DNA of 64,000 nucleotides from UBA5066 sp048500275 (lineage in GTDB: Bacteria > Acidobacteriota > Thermoanaerobaculia > UBA5066). This document shows, piece by piece, positions 49,847-57,408 of this stretch. The translations under genes were made by a program, and so were the position numbers. The stretch's first letter is position 1, and each line of letters begins with the position of its first letter. The stretch is from assembly GCA_048500275.1 (NCBI GenBank), contig JASNYI010000001.1, positions 1,054,001-1,118,000 on the forward strand, given 5' to 3'. The notes under the pieces are model-generated. The model saw only the letters and a list, made by a program, of their open reading frames with translations, was not told the DNA's origin and made no database searches.

Positions 49847-50443
49847 ATGAGGGAACTCAGGTCCGCCGCCAACGCCTTCTTCTGGTTCGCGCTCTTCCTC
49901 GTCGGGTGGGCTCTCGTCGTCCCCCCGCCCGAGGGGTCCGCGCGAGGGAGCCGGCCCAGGTTCCTCCGGATGGTCATCGAGGACACCGGGCACCGGGGGC
50001 ACACGGAAAGAGTCCACATCACGGTCCCGTGGTTCCTCTTCCGGAGCGGCCTCCACGCCGTCTCGGCCGGGAAGCTGGAGCGCGAGGCGAACCTCCACTT
50101 CGACGACACCGTGACCTCCGAGATCGTCCGCGAGGCGTGGACCGAGCTCTCTGCGCAGCCCGAGGGGACCGACGTCGTGAAGCGGCACGACGACGCGGAG
50201 CTCACCTTCCGAAAGGAGAAGGGGGAGATCCGCCTCACGGTGAAGGACGGTCTCGACGAGGACGGCGGCCCCCCGCGGGAGGTGGTCACGATCCGATTCC
50301 CCGCGCGCTTCATGGAGGCCGCCGTCTCCGGCGACCGCGACCTCGACGTCGAGGCCCTGTTCGCGGAGATGAAGAGGGCCTCGCGGGGCGACGTCCTGGA
50401 GGTGACGAGCGACGACGCCCACGTCCGGGTCGTCATCGACTGA
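49847..50443 (+). CDS. Hypothetical exported or membrane-anchored protein
   Basis: 198 residues. The N-terminus is MRELRSAANAFFWFALFLVG, one hydrophobic segment that may be a signal anchor. The rest is soluble and strand-rich with VHITVPWFLFRSGLHAVSAG, FRKEKGEIRLTVKD and REVVTIRFPARFMEAAVSG, ending DVLEVTSDDAHVRVVID. The pattern of a valine-rich pair of domains with a short linker recalls small acidobacterial proteins of unknown function, but I cannot name a family. GGGGAG precedes the ATG at 49847. It follows the TlpA-like gene by 59 bp in the same direction. Confidence 0.75.
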   Translation: MRELRSAANAFFWFALFLVGWALVVPPPEGSARGSRPRFLRMVIEDTGHRGHTERVHITVPWFLFRSGLHAVSAGKLEREANLHFDDTVTSEIVREAWTELSAQPEGTDVVKRHDDAELTFRKEKGEIRLTVKDGLDEDGGPPREVVTIRFPARFMEAAVSGDRDLDVEALFAEMKRASRGDVLEVTSDDAHVRVVID

Positions 50444-50458
50444 GGGGCGCCCGCCTCC

Positions 50459-52312
50459 TCAGGGCCACGGGACCGTCGCGTTCTCGGACCGGACGACCGC
50501 GATCTCCCGGAGAACCTCCCGCTCGAGCGCCGGCGCGAGCCTCCCGTGGGCGACGCGCGTGGCGTCACCGTCGAGGCGAACCCTCGCCTCGTCCCTGCCG
50601 CACCTCACGTAGACCAGCCCCCGGTCGTTGGCCATGGGCGAGAAAACGCACGCCGGTGACCGGGGAGGATCGTCGAAGAGCGAGCCCCGGAAGGGCTCCG
50701 ACGGGCATGACGGCGTCAGGTGGCAGAGGAGCGACCCGTAGAGGTCGGCCTGCTGGAACGCCCCGGCCGGGGCTCCCGGCTTCAGTCCGCGCCCGAGCGC
50801 GACGAACGGGACGCGCGAGAACGCGCCGAACGGCCAGCGGGTCGCTTCCTCGGGCTCGAGCGGCGCCATCTTCCGGTGGTCGGACGTCACGACGACGAGG
50901 CCGGTCTCGAAGAAGCCGCTCTCCTCGAGGAGGCGGACGAGCCTCGCGGCCTGGGCATCGACGTACCGGAAGACCCCCTCCTCCGTGTGGTCGCTCCCGC
51001 CGGGGTGGACGAAGGGCATGTGGCTCGTGGCCGTCTCGACGACGAGGAGGAAGGGCCTCGCTCCCGGGTCCTTCCGCAGCTCCCGCTCGCGCGCCGCGGC
51101 GGCCGTCACGAGCGCCTCGTCGGGAGCCGCGTCGAAGGCGAACCTCGGCCACCCTTCGAAGGCCGGGTCCCGGCTGCCCCGGATGGATTCGAAACCGATC
51201 CGCGCGAGCCACTCCCCCTTCCGCGTGAAGCCGAGGTCCGAGGTCGTCAGGAACTCCGTGAAGTAGCCGTGCGCGGCGAGCGCCCGCGGCAGCGACGGGC
51301 CGTCGAGGAACGGGGCGAAGGACTCCCCGAATCCGCTGCCCGCCGGCGGGAGGGGGACCCTGCCCGTGAGGAGCGCGATCAGGCCGTGGTTCGTCGTGAA
51401 GCCGTTCGCGTGGAACTCCGCGGGGGCGAAGGAGCGCTCCGCGAGCTCGTCCAGCTCCGGCGTGAAGTCGTGGACGCCGCCGAACCGGGCGCTCTGGACG
51501 GAGGAGAGGGACTCGACGATGTAGAGGACGACGTTCGCCCGCAGGTCCCGGCCGGTCCCGACGTCCGCCTCCCGCCGCGGCCGGGCAGCCCTCGCGAGGT
51601 AGGCGGGCGAGTAGGGTCTCGCCGTCGCGGGAGGGAGGTTCGCGACGACGACGTTCGGGTAGGCCCAGCCGTGGAAGCGGGTGCCGTCGGCGGGCACCGC
51701 CGCCATCGACACGAGCGTGAGGCAGGCGACCGCGCCGGACCCGGCGAGCCGGCTCCGCGTCCACCGGGCGAACGGGAAGGAGAGGACCGCCGTCACCCAC
51801 GCCGCGAGGAGGAAGGCGACGGCGGCGCCGAGGACGGTCGGGGGGATCCCCCTCCCGAGCCAGCGCTGCAGGCCGACGGCGAGGCTCAGCCCGGCCTGCC
51901 CTTCGTGCCAGAAACGGGCGACGTCTTCGAGTTTCAGGCGCATCGAGAGCGACGCGCAGAGACCGACGTCGAGCGCCTGCACGAGGAAGAGGCCGACGGC
52001 GGCCACCCGCGCCGCGACGACGAGCCCCCGGAGCCTGGACGAGGAAACCGGAAGGAAGAAGCCGACGAGCGCCAAACCGAGGACGGCCCCGACGAGGGGG
52101 GCATCGGCCAGCAGGACCGGCCCGACGGACCCGGCGGGCCGACCCAGCCCGGCCGCCTCTGCCCGCTCGACGACGGCCGCCCGGAGGATCGCCGCGACCG
52201 GGCTCCCGACGAGGACGACGGCGAGACTCGCACCGCTCACGATCTGGCGGGCCGACCCTGGGATTGCCCTGTCCGGCGTCGGCGCCGTCACGTCCGGCGG
52301 GCGGTCGCTCAC
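50459..52312 (-). CDS. LTA synthase-like sulfatase-fold membrane enzyme
   Basis: 617 residues. Four or five N-terminal helices are followed by an extracytoplasmic alkaline-phosphatase/sulfatase domain: NVVLYIVESLSSVQS, then the nucleophile region EFHANGFTTNHGLIALLTG (Thr), ETATSHMPFVHPGG and VVVTSDHRKMAPLE (metal-binding DH). This is the LtaS/OpgB-like family, which transfers phosphoglycerol-type groups to envelope glycans or lipids. In a Gram-negative host, a role in decorating periplasmic glucans or LPS is more likely than lipoteichoic acid. It starts with GTG, 15 bp after the small protein upstream. Confidence 0.88.
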   Translation of the reverse strand: MSDRPPDVTAPTPDRAIPGSARQIVSGASLAVVLVGSPVAAILRAAVVERAEAAGLGRPAGSVGPVLLADAPLVGAVLGLALVGFFLPVSSSRLRGLVVAARVAAVGLFLVQALDVGLCASLSMRLKLEDVARFWHEGQAGLSLAVGLQRWLGRGIPPTVLGAAVAFLLAAWVTAVLSFPFARWTRSRLAGSGAVACLTLVSMAAVPADGTRFHGWAYPNVVVANLPPATARPYSPAYLARAARPRREADVGTGRDLRANVVLYIVESLSSVQSARFGGVHDFTPELDELAERSFAPAEFHANGFTTNHGLIALLTGRVPLPPAGSGFGESFAPFLDGPSLPRALAAHGYFTEFLTTSDLGFTRKGEWLARIGFESIRGSRDPAFEGWPRFAFDAAPDEALVTAAAARERELRKDPGARPFLLVVETATSHMPFVHPGGSDHTEEGVFRYVDAQAARLVRLLEESGFFETGLVVVTSDHRKMAPLEPEEATRWPFGAFSRVPFVALGRGLKPGAPAGAFQQADLYGSLLCHLTPSCPSEPFRGSLFDDPPRSPACVFSPMANDRGLVYVRCGRDEARVRLDGDATRVAHGRLAPALEREVLREIAVVRSENATVPWP

Positions 52313-52327
52313 GGGGACGGCGCCGGC

Positions 52328-52867
52328 CTAATCCAGGTCGAACGGGTCGCGGTCGAGCGTCTCGACGAGGCGGTCGAGGCGCAGTCGGCTGGGGCCGAAG
52401 GCGACGCGGATCTCGCCGTTCTCGCACTGGACCTCGCGCACCTCGAGGGAGAGCTCCGGCGGGAGGACCGTGGAGAGGTTCAGGACGACGACGCGGTCGT
52501 GCGGGTAGAAGAAGGCGAAGCCGGGAGGCTGCCGGTCGACGATCCGCTTGACGACCCAGGGCGGGATCGGCAGGAACCCGAAGACCTTCAGCTCCTCGAG
52601 CGCGAAGCCCAGCCAGCCGTCGCGGAAGCGGATCGAGGTGACCCGGCTCTTCAGCGGGAAGCGGACGCCCTTCTTCACCTTGATGGTGAGGCTCAGGACG
52701 CCCCCGTCGGCCTCGACCTGGATGCCGGAGACCTCGGGGACCCGCCTCGTCGCCCTATGGAGGAAGGTGTTGATCGTCTGCTCGTCGATGACGACGACGA
52801 GGCCCTCCCAGCGGACCGAGAGGGACGGGACGTCGACGGTCGGCCGCTGCGTCATCGGGTCTCTCAT
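52328..52867 (-). CDS. Hypothetical protein, possibly LmeA/DUF2993-like
   Basis: 179 residues without signal peptide or clear membrane helix. Alternating strands (VVVIDEQTINTFLHRATRRV, GVLSLTIKVKKGVRFPLKSR) and the sequence ending in VRVAF-like strand pairs resemble a TULIP/LmeA lipid-binding fold, but the match is by overall pattern only. An ATG four codons downstream (MTQRPTVDV) is an alternative start. It is placed between the UbiA gene and the LtaS-like gene, all minus strand, so an envelope lipid role is plausible. Confidence 0.65.
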   Translation of the reverse strand: MRDPMTQRPTVDVPSLSVRWEGLVVVIDEQTINTFLHRATRRVPEVSGIQVEADGGVLSLTIKVKKGVRFPLKSRVTSIRFRDGWLGFALEELKVFGFLPIPPWVVKRIVDRQPPGFAFFYPHDRVVVLNLSTVLPPELSLEVREVQCENGEIRVAFGPSRLRLDRLVETLDRDPFDLD

Positions 52868-52905
52868 GCCGGGACGATCCTACCCGAAGCGGCGCCCGCG
52901 CCCGA

Positions 52906-53889
52906 TCAGAGGACGTAGGCCAGGGCGAACCCGACCTGCGCGGCCATCATCATCAGGTACATGTGCGTCCACGAGGGGTGGTTCTCCGTCGTCGAGAGCT
53001 CGTCCGGGTTCCGGCGGAGGAGGCTCACCGTGTAGAGCCCCCACGCCGACAGGACGACGCCGAGCCCCGCGAGGAGCCACGGGTTCCCCGTCAGGAGACG
53101 GTGCTCCGGGGCGAGCGGGTCGGGGAGGAAGCCGAGCGGGATCAGGAGGAGCCACGGGAGGACGAAGAAGGGCGACATGATCGCCACGGCCTTCCGGTTC
53201 CCGTGGAGGATCGGCAGCGTCTTGCAGCCCCCGGCCCGGTCCCCCGGGACGTCGGAGAAGTCCTTCGTGGAGGCGGCGCCGACGAGGAAGAGGAAGAAGA
53301 GGAAGCCGATGACCCACGGCTCGAGGGCGAACGCGGGGGCGACCATCGTCCAGCCCGCGACCTTCAGGAGCGCGCCCCGCGGGATGGCGATCGTGATGTT
53401 GGCCCACAGGCCGAGCCTCTTCGTCCGGCCCCACGAGGGGAGCGAGTAGACGAGCGTGAAGACGAGGCCGCCGAGGAAGAGGAAGAACGTCTGGTGCGTC
53501 GGGAGGGGCGCGAGGAGGCGTGCCGCGAGCCCCTCGCGGGGCGGCACGACGACGAACCACACCGGGAGCATCGCGAGGGCGTAGAGGACCCACGTGAGGA
53601 CCCAGGTCTCGCGTATCCCCGCCTCGCCCGTGACGAGCGGCCGGTCGGGCTTGTTGACGCGGTCCACCTCGAGGTCCGTGATCTGGTTCAGGACGTTCGA
53701 GGCCGCGTTCAGGAACGACGCGCAGAGCGAGCCGAGGGCGATCGCGCCCACGACGGCCCACGTGAGCCGGTGTTCCGGGTCGGGGTTGTGGACGCTCCCG
53801 AACGCGCACACCGCCCCGGAGACGATGCCGAGGAGCGGTGGCAGGAGCGTGAAGGGCCGGGTGAGGCGGACGGCGGTGCGCAGCGTCAT
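52906..53889 (-). CDS. UbiA-family prenyltransferase
   Basis: 327 residues with about 8-9 membrane helices. The first Asp-rich motif is NVLNQITDLEVDRVNKPDRP (NxxxDxxxD) and the second STKDFSDVPGDRAGGCKTLP (DxxxD). Both are intact, so it should transfer a prenyl group from a prenyl diphosphate to an aromatic or lipid acceptor. The quinone type or acceptor cannot be told. Its start lies 6 bp from a REP arm, and beyond that is a gene for a two-domain prenol/prenyl-phosphate kinase. Confidence 0.9.
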   Translation of the reverse strand: MTLRTAVRLTRPFTLLPPLLGIVSGAVCAFGSVHNPDPEHRLTWAVVGAIALGSLCASFLNAASNVLNQITDLEVDRVNKPDRPLVTGEAGIRETWVLTWVLYALAMLPVWFVVVPPREGLAARLLAPLPTHQTFFLFLGGLVFTLVYSLPSWGRTKRLGLWANITIAIPRGALLKVAGWTMVAPAFALEPWVIGFLFFLFLVGAASTKDFSDVPGDRAGGCKTLPILHGNRKAVAIMSPFFVLPWLLLIPLGFLPDPLAPEHRLLTGNPWLLAGLGVVLSAWGLYTVSLLRRNPDELSTTENHPSWTHMYLMMMAAQVGFALAYVL

Positions 53890-53895
53890 AAGCTT

Positions 53896-54158
53896 GGGGT
53901 CAGGTCTTGATTTTCTATTCTACATCAAGGGGGTCGGCTGCCGGGCGCAGCGATCCGCCATGGGATGACCTTGACCGGGAAGACCGGAGTCGGGGGTCCG
54001 AGTCCGGGGTCCGAGTCCGCACGAGTCCGACGAGTCCGGGGTCGGTTCCGTTTCTCGTGGAAATCCACGAAGTACGGAACGGACCCTCTCCCTCCTCTCC
54101 CTCCTCTCCCTCTCTCCTTCCCGGCTCACCGCAGAGTGTAGAACGTAGAACTGACCCC
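53896..54158. repeat. Split REP arms enclosing a 200 bp repeat-rich insert
   Basis: The left arm (53896-53923) starts GGGGTCAGGTCTTGATTTTC, the right arm (54131-54158) starts on the minus strand GGGGTCAGTTCTACGTTC. They are inverted, as in the palindromes, but 207 bp apart. The insert holds a degenerate GTCCGAGTCCGG tandem repeat (about 53990-54048), a hairpin and a pyrimidine tract. The right arm overlaps the last codons of the DUF92 gene; the left arm is 6 bp from the UbiA start. Confidence 0.7.
54045..54080. repeat. Imperfect 17 bp hairpin followed by a pyrimidine tract
   Basis: GTTCCGT..CTCGTGGA (54045-54061), loop AA, TCCACGAA..ACGGAAC (54064-54080), two or three mismatches. The following 40 nt (54083-54122) are almost pure C and T with a CCTCTCC period. 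Function unknown. Confidence 0.5.
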
Positions 54159-55472
54159 AAGTGCGAGGGCGGCTCCGGCGAGGGTGTTGAGGAAGTTGAG
54201 GACGTGGCCGTTCGTGACGCGCCAGGAGGCCCCGTCGCGGCCGAGGAGGCTCTCGACGACGGTGCCGGCGAAGGCGGCGAGGATGACGACGGGGATTCCG
54301 GAAGGGGCGTAGAGGCCGAGGGCGGCGCCGAGGGACCCGAGGAGAAGGGCCGCGAGGAGGCCGGCGAGGGTGCCGCCGACCGAGACGGCGCCGTCGGTGC
54401 CGGGAGGGACCCGGCGGAAGTCGGGGAGGAGGACCGTGGGGGTGCGAAGCGCCTGCCCCACCTCCGTCCCGACGGTGTCCATGAGGGCGGTGGCGAAGGC
54501 CGCCGCCGCCGCGATTAGGAGCACGGGGGCGGCCCCCGGCGTGAGGGCGGCGCAGGCGACGAGGAACGCGGCGACGGAGCAGTTGGCGAGGACGTTGGCG
54601 GCGCCCCGCCGGCCGCCCGCCTCTTCCGCCTTCCCCATCGCCTCCTTCCGCCCGCGGCCGAAACGGGTCGCGAGGGTCCCCCCCGCGAAGAAGGCCCAGA
54701 GGAGGGCGTAGGGCGCCCAGCCTCCGAGGCCGAGGACGAGGGCTCCGACGACGCCGCCGGCGAGGGCGCCGGAGGGGCGGACGACTCGGAGGAGGACGGC
54801 GAGGGCGGGCGCCGCCACGTTGACGGCGACGCCGACGAGGAGCTGGCGGACGGCCTCGGGGGCGAGGAGGAGGGCCGCGTTCGGGAGGGCCGCGAGGAGC
54901 GCGGCGAAGGCGCCCGCGGCCACGAGCGGCGGGACGAGGTTGTCGTCGAGCTCCGAGGGGAGGCTCTCGACGGCGGCGCCGGCGAAAGCGGCGAGGAGGA
55001 GCGCCAGGCCCTCGACGGGCACCGGCCACCGGCCGAGGACGAACGAGAAGAGCGCCGCCGCGCCGAGGCTTCCGAAGACGACGTAGCCGGCGAAGCCGCT
55101 CCAGCTCTTCCGCGGGTTCCACGGGAGGCGCGGCCCGCCGAGCGCGAGGCCCGCGAGGGTGGCGAAGCCGTCACCGAAGGCGAGAAAGCCCCAGCCCGCG
55201 GCCGCGAGGTGGAGGCGGTCCGGAAAGACGAGGACGAGGGCGAGGACGACGATCGGGTAGAGGAGGATGCCGACCGGGTAGCCGCGGGCGCGGTCGTCCT
55301 CCCGGAAGAGGGCGCGGCCGCCGAGGCGCGGGAGGACGAAGACGTTCCAGGCGAGCGCCGCGAGGGCACAGAGGGCCGCGCCCCGCCAGTCGAGCCACCG
55401 CAGGAGGAGCGCGAAGGCCGCCATCCCGACGTGGACGGCCTTTCGCTTCGCCTCGGCGGCGTCGAGGGTCAC
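54126..55472 (-). CDS. Fusion of dolichol/phytol kinase-like domain with DUF92 (VTE6-like)
   Basis: 448 residues from the GTG at 55472, which overlaps the rfbD stop (GTGA). Residues 1-200 resemble CTP-dependent polyprenol/phytol kinases (SEC59/VTE5): AEAKRKAVHVGMAAFALLLR, FGDGFATLAGLALGG, then PRKSWSGFAGYVVFG. Residues 205-448 are DUF92: ALAGGVVGALVLGLGGWAPY, ATRFGRGRKEAMG, MDTVGTEVGQA, DGAVSVGGTLAGLLAALLLG and NGHVLNFLNTLAGAALA. In plants VTE5 and VTE6 phosphorylate phytol and then phytyl phosphate. One protein could thus make a prenyl diphosphate from a prenol. The last residues (SSTFYTLR) come from a REP arm. Confidence 0.85.
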   Translation of the reverse strand: MTLDAAEAKRKAVHVGMAAFALLLRWLDWRGAALCALAALAWNVFVLPRLGGRALFREDDRARGYPVGILLYPIVVLALVLVFPDRLHLAAAGWGFLAFGDGFATLAGLALGGPRLPWNPRKSWSGFAGYVVFGSLGAAALFSFVLGRWPVPVEGLALLLAAFAGAAVESLPSELDDNLVPPLVAAGAFAALLAALPNAALLLAPEAVRQLLVGVAVNVAAPALAVLLRVVRPSGALAGGVVGALVLGLGGWAPYALLWAFFAGGTLATRFGRGRKEAMGKAEEAGGRRGAANVLANCSVAAFLVACAALTPGAAPVLLIAAAAAFATALMDTVGTEVGQALRTPTVLLPDFRRVPPGTDGAVSVGGTLAGLLAALLLGSLGAALGLYAPSGIPVVILAAFAGTVVESLLGRDGASWRVTNGHVLNFLNTLAGAALALGVSSTFYTLR

Positions 55473-56314
55473 TTGAGCGACGTCTCCCGGCGGAGCCTCA
55501 GGTGCTCGTCGAGCGCCTCGGTGAAGGGACGGGGCGTCTCGCCCGCGAGGCGCTCGTAGAGGGACGTGTCGAGAACCGAGTTCGCGGGGCGCGGGGCGGG
55601 GCGCGGGAACTCGGACGTCGCGCACGGGACGAGGCGGACGTGCCCGTAGCCGCCGCGCGCGAGCGCTTCCTTCGCGAGGCCGTGCCAGGTCGTCTCGCCG
55701 GAGTTCGCGAAGTGGACGACCCCGCGCACGCCGGCGTCGACGAGCCTGACGAGCGCGCGGGCGAGGTCGGGCGCGAAGGTGGGCCGCCCGCGCTGGTCGT
55801 CGACGACCCGGAGCTCGTCCTGCCCCGTGGCGGCGAGGCCGAGGATGGTGTCGACGAAGTTGACCCCTCCCGGCGCGAAGACCCAGGAGGTCCTCACGAG
55901 GAGGACGTCGGCGCCGCTCGCGAGCGCCCGCCGCTCGCCGCCGAGCTTGCCGCGGCCGTAGGCGTTGACGGGCTCGGCCGGGTCGTCCTCGCGCCAGGGC
56001 CGGCCCGGGCGGCCGTCGAAGACGTAGTCGGTCGAGACGTGGACGAGGAGGGCGCCGGCGTCGCGGCAGAGGCGCGCGATCTCGCCGACGGCGACGTCGT
56101 TCACGGCGAGGTGGGACGGGTCGCTCTCGCAGAGGTCGACGCGCGTGTCGGCGGCGGCGTTCCAGACGACGGAGACGCCCGGGACGACGACCCGGGCGAG
56201 GGCCGCGGAGTCGGTGACGTCGAGCTCGGCGATCCCGAGGGCGCGAGCCCCGGGCCGCTCGCTCGCGAGGCCCCGCGCGAGCATCCCCCCGGCGCCGAGG
56301 ATCAGCTCGGTCAC
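55469..56314 (-). CDS. rfbD: dTDP-4-dehydrorhamnose reductase
   Basis: 281 residues from the GTG at 56314, overlapping the rfbB stop. The Rossmann loop is ILGAGGMLARGL, and the SDR catalytic pair lies in HVSTDYVFDG and NAYGRGKLGGE (Tyr/Lys). VRTSWVFAPGGVNFVDTIL and the C-terminal RPANSVLDTSLYERL block are typical RfbD. It makes dTDP-L-rhamnose from the 4-keto precursor. No rfbA or rfbC is in the window. Confidence 0.94.
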   Translation of the reverse strand: MTELILGAGGMLARGLASERPGARALGIAELDVTDSAALARVVVPGVSVVWNAAADTRVDLCESDPSHLAVNDVAVGEIARLCRDAGALLVHVSTDYVFDGRPGRPWREDDPAEPVNAYGRGKLGGERRALASGADVLLVRTSWVFAPGGVNFVDTILGLAATGQDELRVVDDQRGRPTFAPDLARALVRLVDAGVRGVVHFANSGETTWHGLAKEALARGGYGHVRLVPCATSEFPRPAPRPANSVLDTSLYERLAGETPRPFTEALDEHLRLRRETSLK

Positions 56315-57339
56315 GCCGGCTTCGACGCCGCGAGCCGCTCGGCGTAGTTCTTCTGGTACCACTCCCTGAACTGGACGTCGCGCTCCTTGATCGGCCGCCA
56401 CCAGGCCTCGTTCTCGACGTACCAGCGGACCGTCGACTCGATGCCGGCGTCGAAGTCGAAGCGCGGCTTCCACCCGAGCGCCTCGAGCTTGGCGGTCGAG
56501 AGGGCGTAGCGCCGGTCGTGGCCGGGCCGGTCGGCCACCCTGCGGATGAGGCTCTCGGGCTTGCCGAGGAGCGAGAGGACCCGGCGGGTGATCTCGATGT
56601 TCTCCACCTCGTTCCCGCCGCCGATGTTGTAGGTCTCGCCGGGCGTCCCCTTCTCGAGGAGGAAGAGGAGAGCGCGGGCGTGGTCCTCCACGTAGAGCCA
56701 GTCGCGGACGTTCTTCCCGTCGCCGTAGAGCGGGAGGGGAAGGTCGTCGATGGCGTTCGTGACGAAGAGGGGGAGGAGCTTCTCGGGGTAGTGGTACGGC
56801 CCGTAGTTGTTCGAGGCGCGCGTCACGATCACCGGGAGGCCGAAAGAGGCGAAGTAGGAGTAGGCGAGGCGGTCGCCGCCGCACTTGGCCGCCGAATAGG
56901 GGTTTCGCGGGTTGAGCGGGTCGGTCTCGGTGAAGGCCCCCTCGAGGATCTGCCCGTAGACCTCGTCGGTCGAGATCTGGACGAACCGCTCGACGCCGAC
57001 GCGTCGCGCTTCCTCGAGGAGGACGAAGACGCCCTTCACGTCGGTGTCGAGGAAGTGCCCGGCCGAGAGGAGAGACCGGTCGACGTGGGTCTCGGCCGCG
57101 AAGTTGAGGACGACGTCGCAGCCGGCCATCGCGTCCTTCACCGCCTCGGGATCGGCGATGTCGCCCTTGACGAAGCGGTAGAGCGGGTCGCCGTCGAAGA
57201 GCCTCAGGTTCTCGAGGTTCCCGGCGTAGGTCAGCTTGTCGAGGACGACGATCCCGACGTCGGGGCGCTCGGCGCGCAGCGTCCGGGCGAAGCAGGAGCC
57301 GATGAAGCCGGCGCCGCCGGTGACGAGGACTCTCTTCAT
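56311..57339 (-). CDS. rfbB: dTDP-glucose 4,6-dehydratase
   Basis: 342 residues. Rossmann loop GGAGFIGS (9-16), LDKLTYAGN, catalytic STDEVYG and YSAAKCGGD (Tyr/Lys), and the substrate block RASNNYGPYHYPEKLLPLFV are all present. The DKLTYAGNLENL sequence is diagnostic of RfbB. It makes dTDP-4-keto-6-deoxyglucose for rhamnose. It starts the rfbB-rfbD-DUF92 unit, whose genes overlap by 4 nt each. Confidence 0.97.
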   Translation of the reverse strand: MKRVLVTGGAGFIGSCFARTLRAERPDVGIVVLDKLTYAGNLENLRLFDGDPLYRFVKGDIADPEAVKDAMAGCDVVLNFAAETHVDRSLLSAGHFLDTDVKGVFVLLEEARRVGVERFVQISTDEVYGQILEGAFTETDPLNPRNPYSAAKCGGDRLAYSYFASFGLPVIVTRASNNYGPYHYPEKLLPLFVTNAIDDLPLPLYGDGKNVRDWLYVEDHARALLFLLEKGTPGETYNIGGGNEVENIEITRRVLSLLGKPESLIRRVADRPGHDRRYALSTAKLEALGWKPRFDFDAGIESTVRWYVENEAWWRPIKERDVQFREWYQKNYAERLAASKPA

Positions 57340-57408
57340 TCCGTTTCCTCCGGGGTCGTGGTCAGTCTACGTCGGCACCCGGGCTCCCCGGCTCCCCCGC
57401 GGGTCCCA

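Noticed and set aside
57353..57377. GGGGTCGTGGTCAGTCTACG upstream of rfbB
   Set aside because: Resembles a REP end only with a gap and several mismatches; not enough to call a copy.
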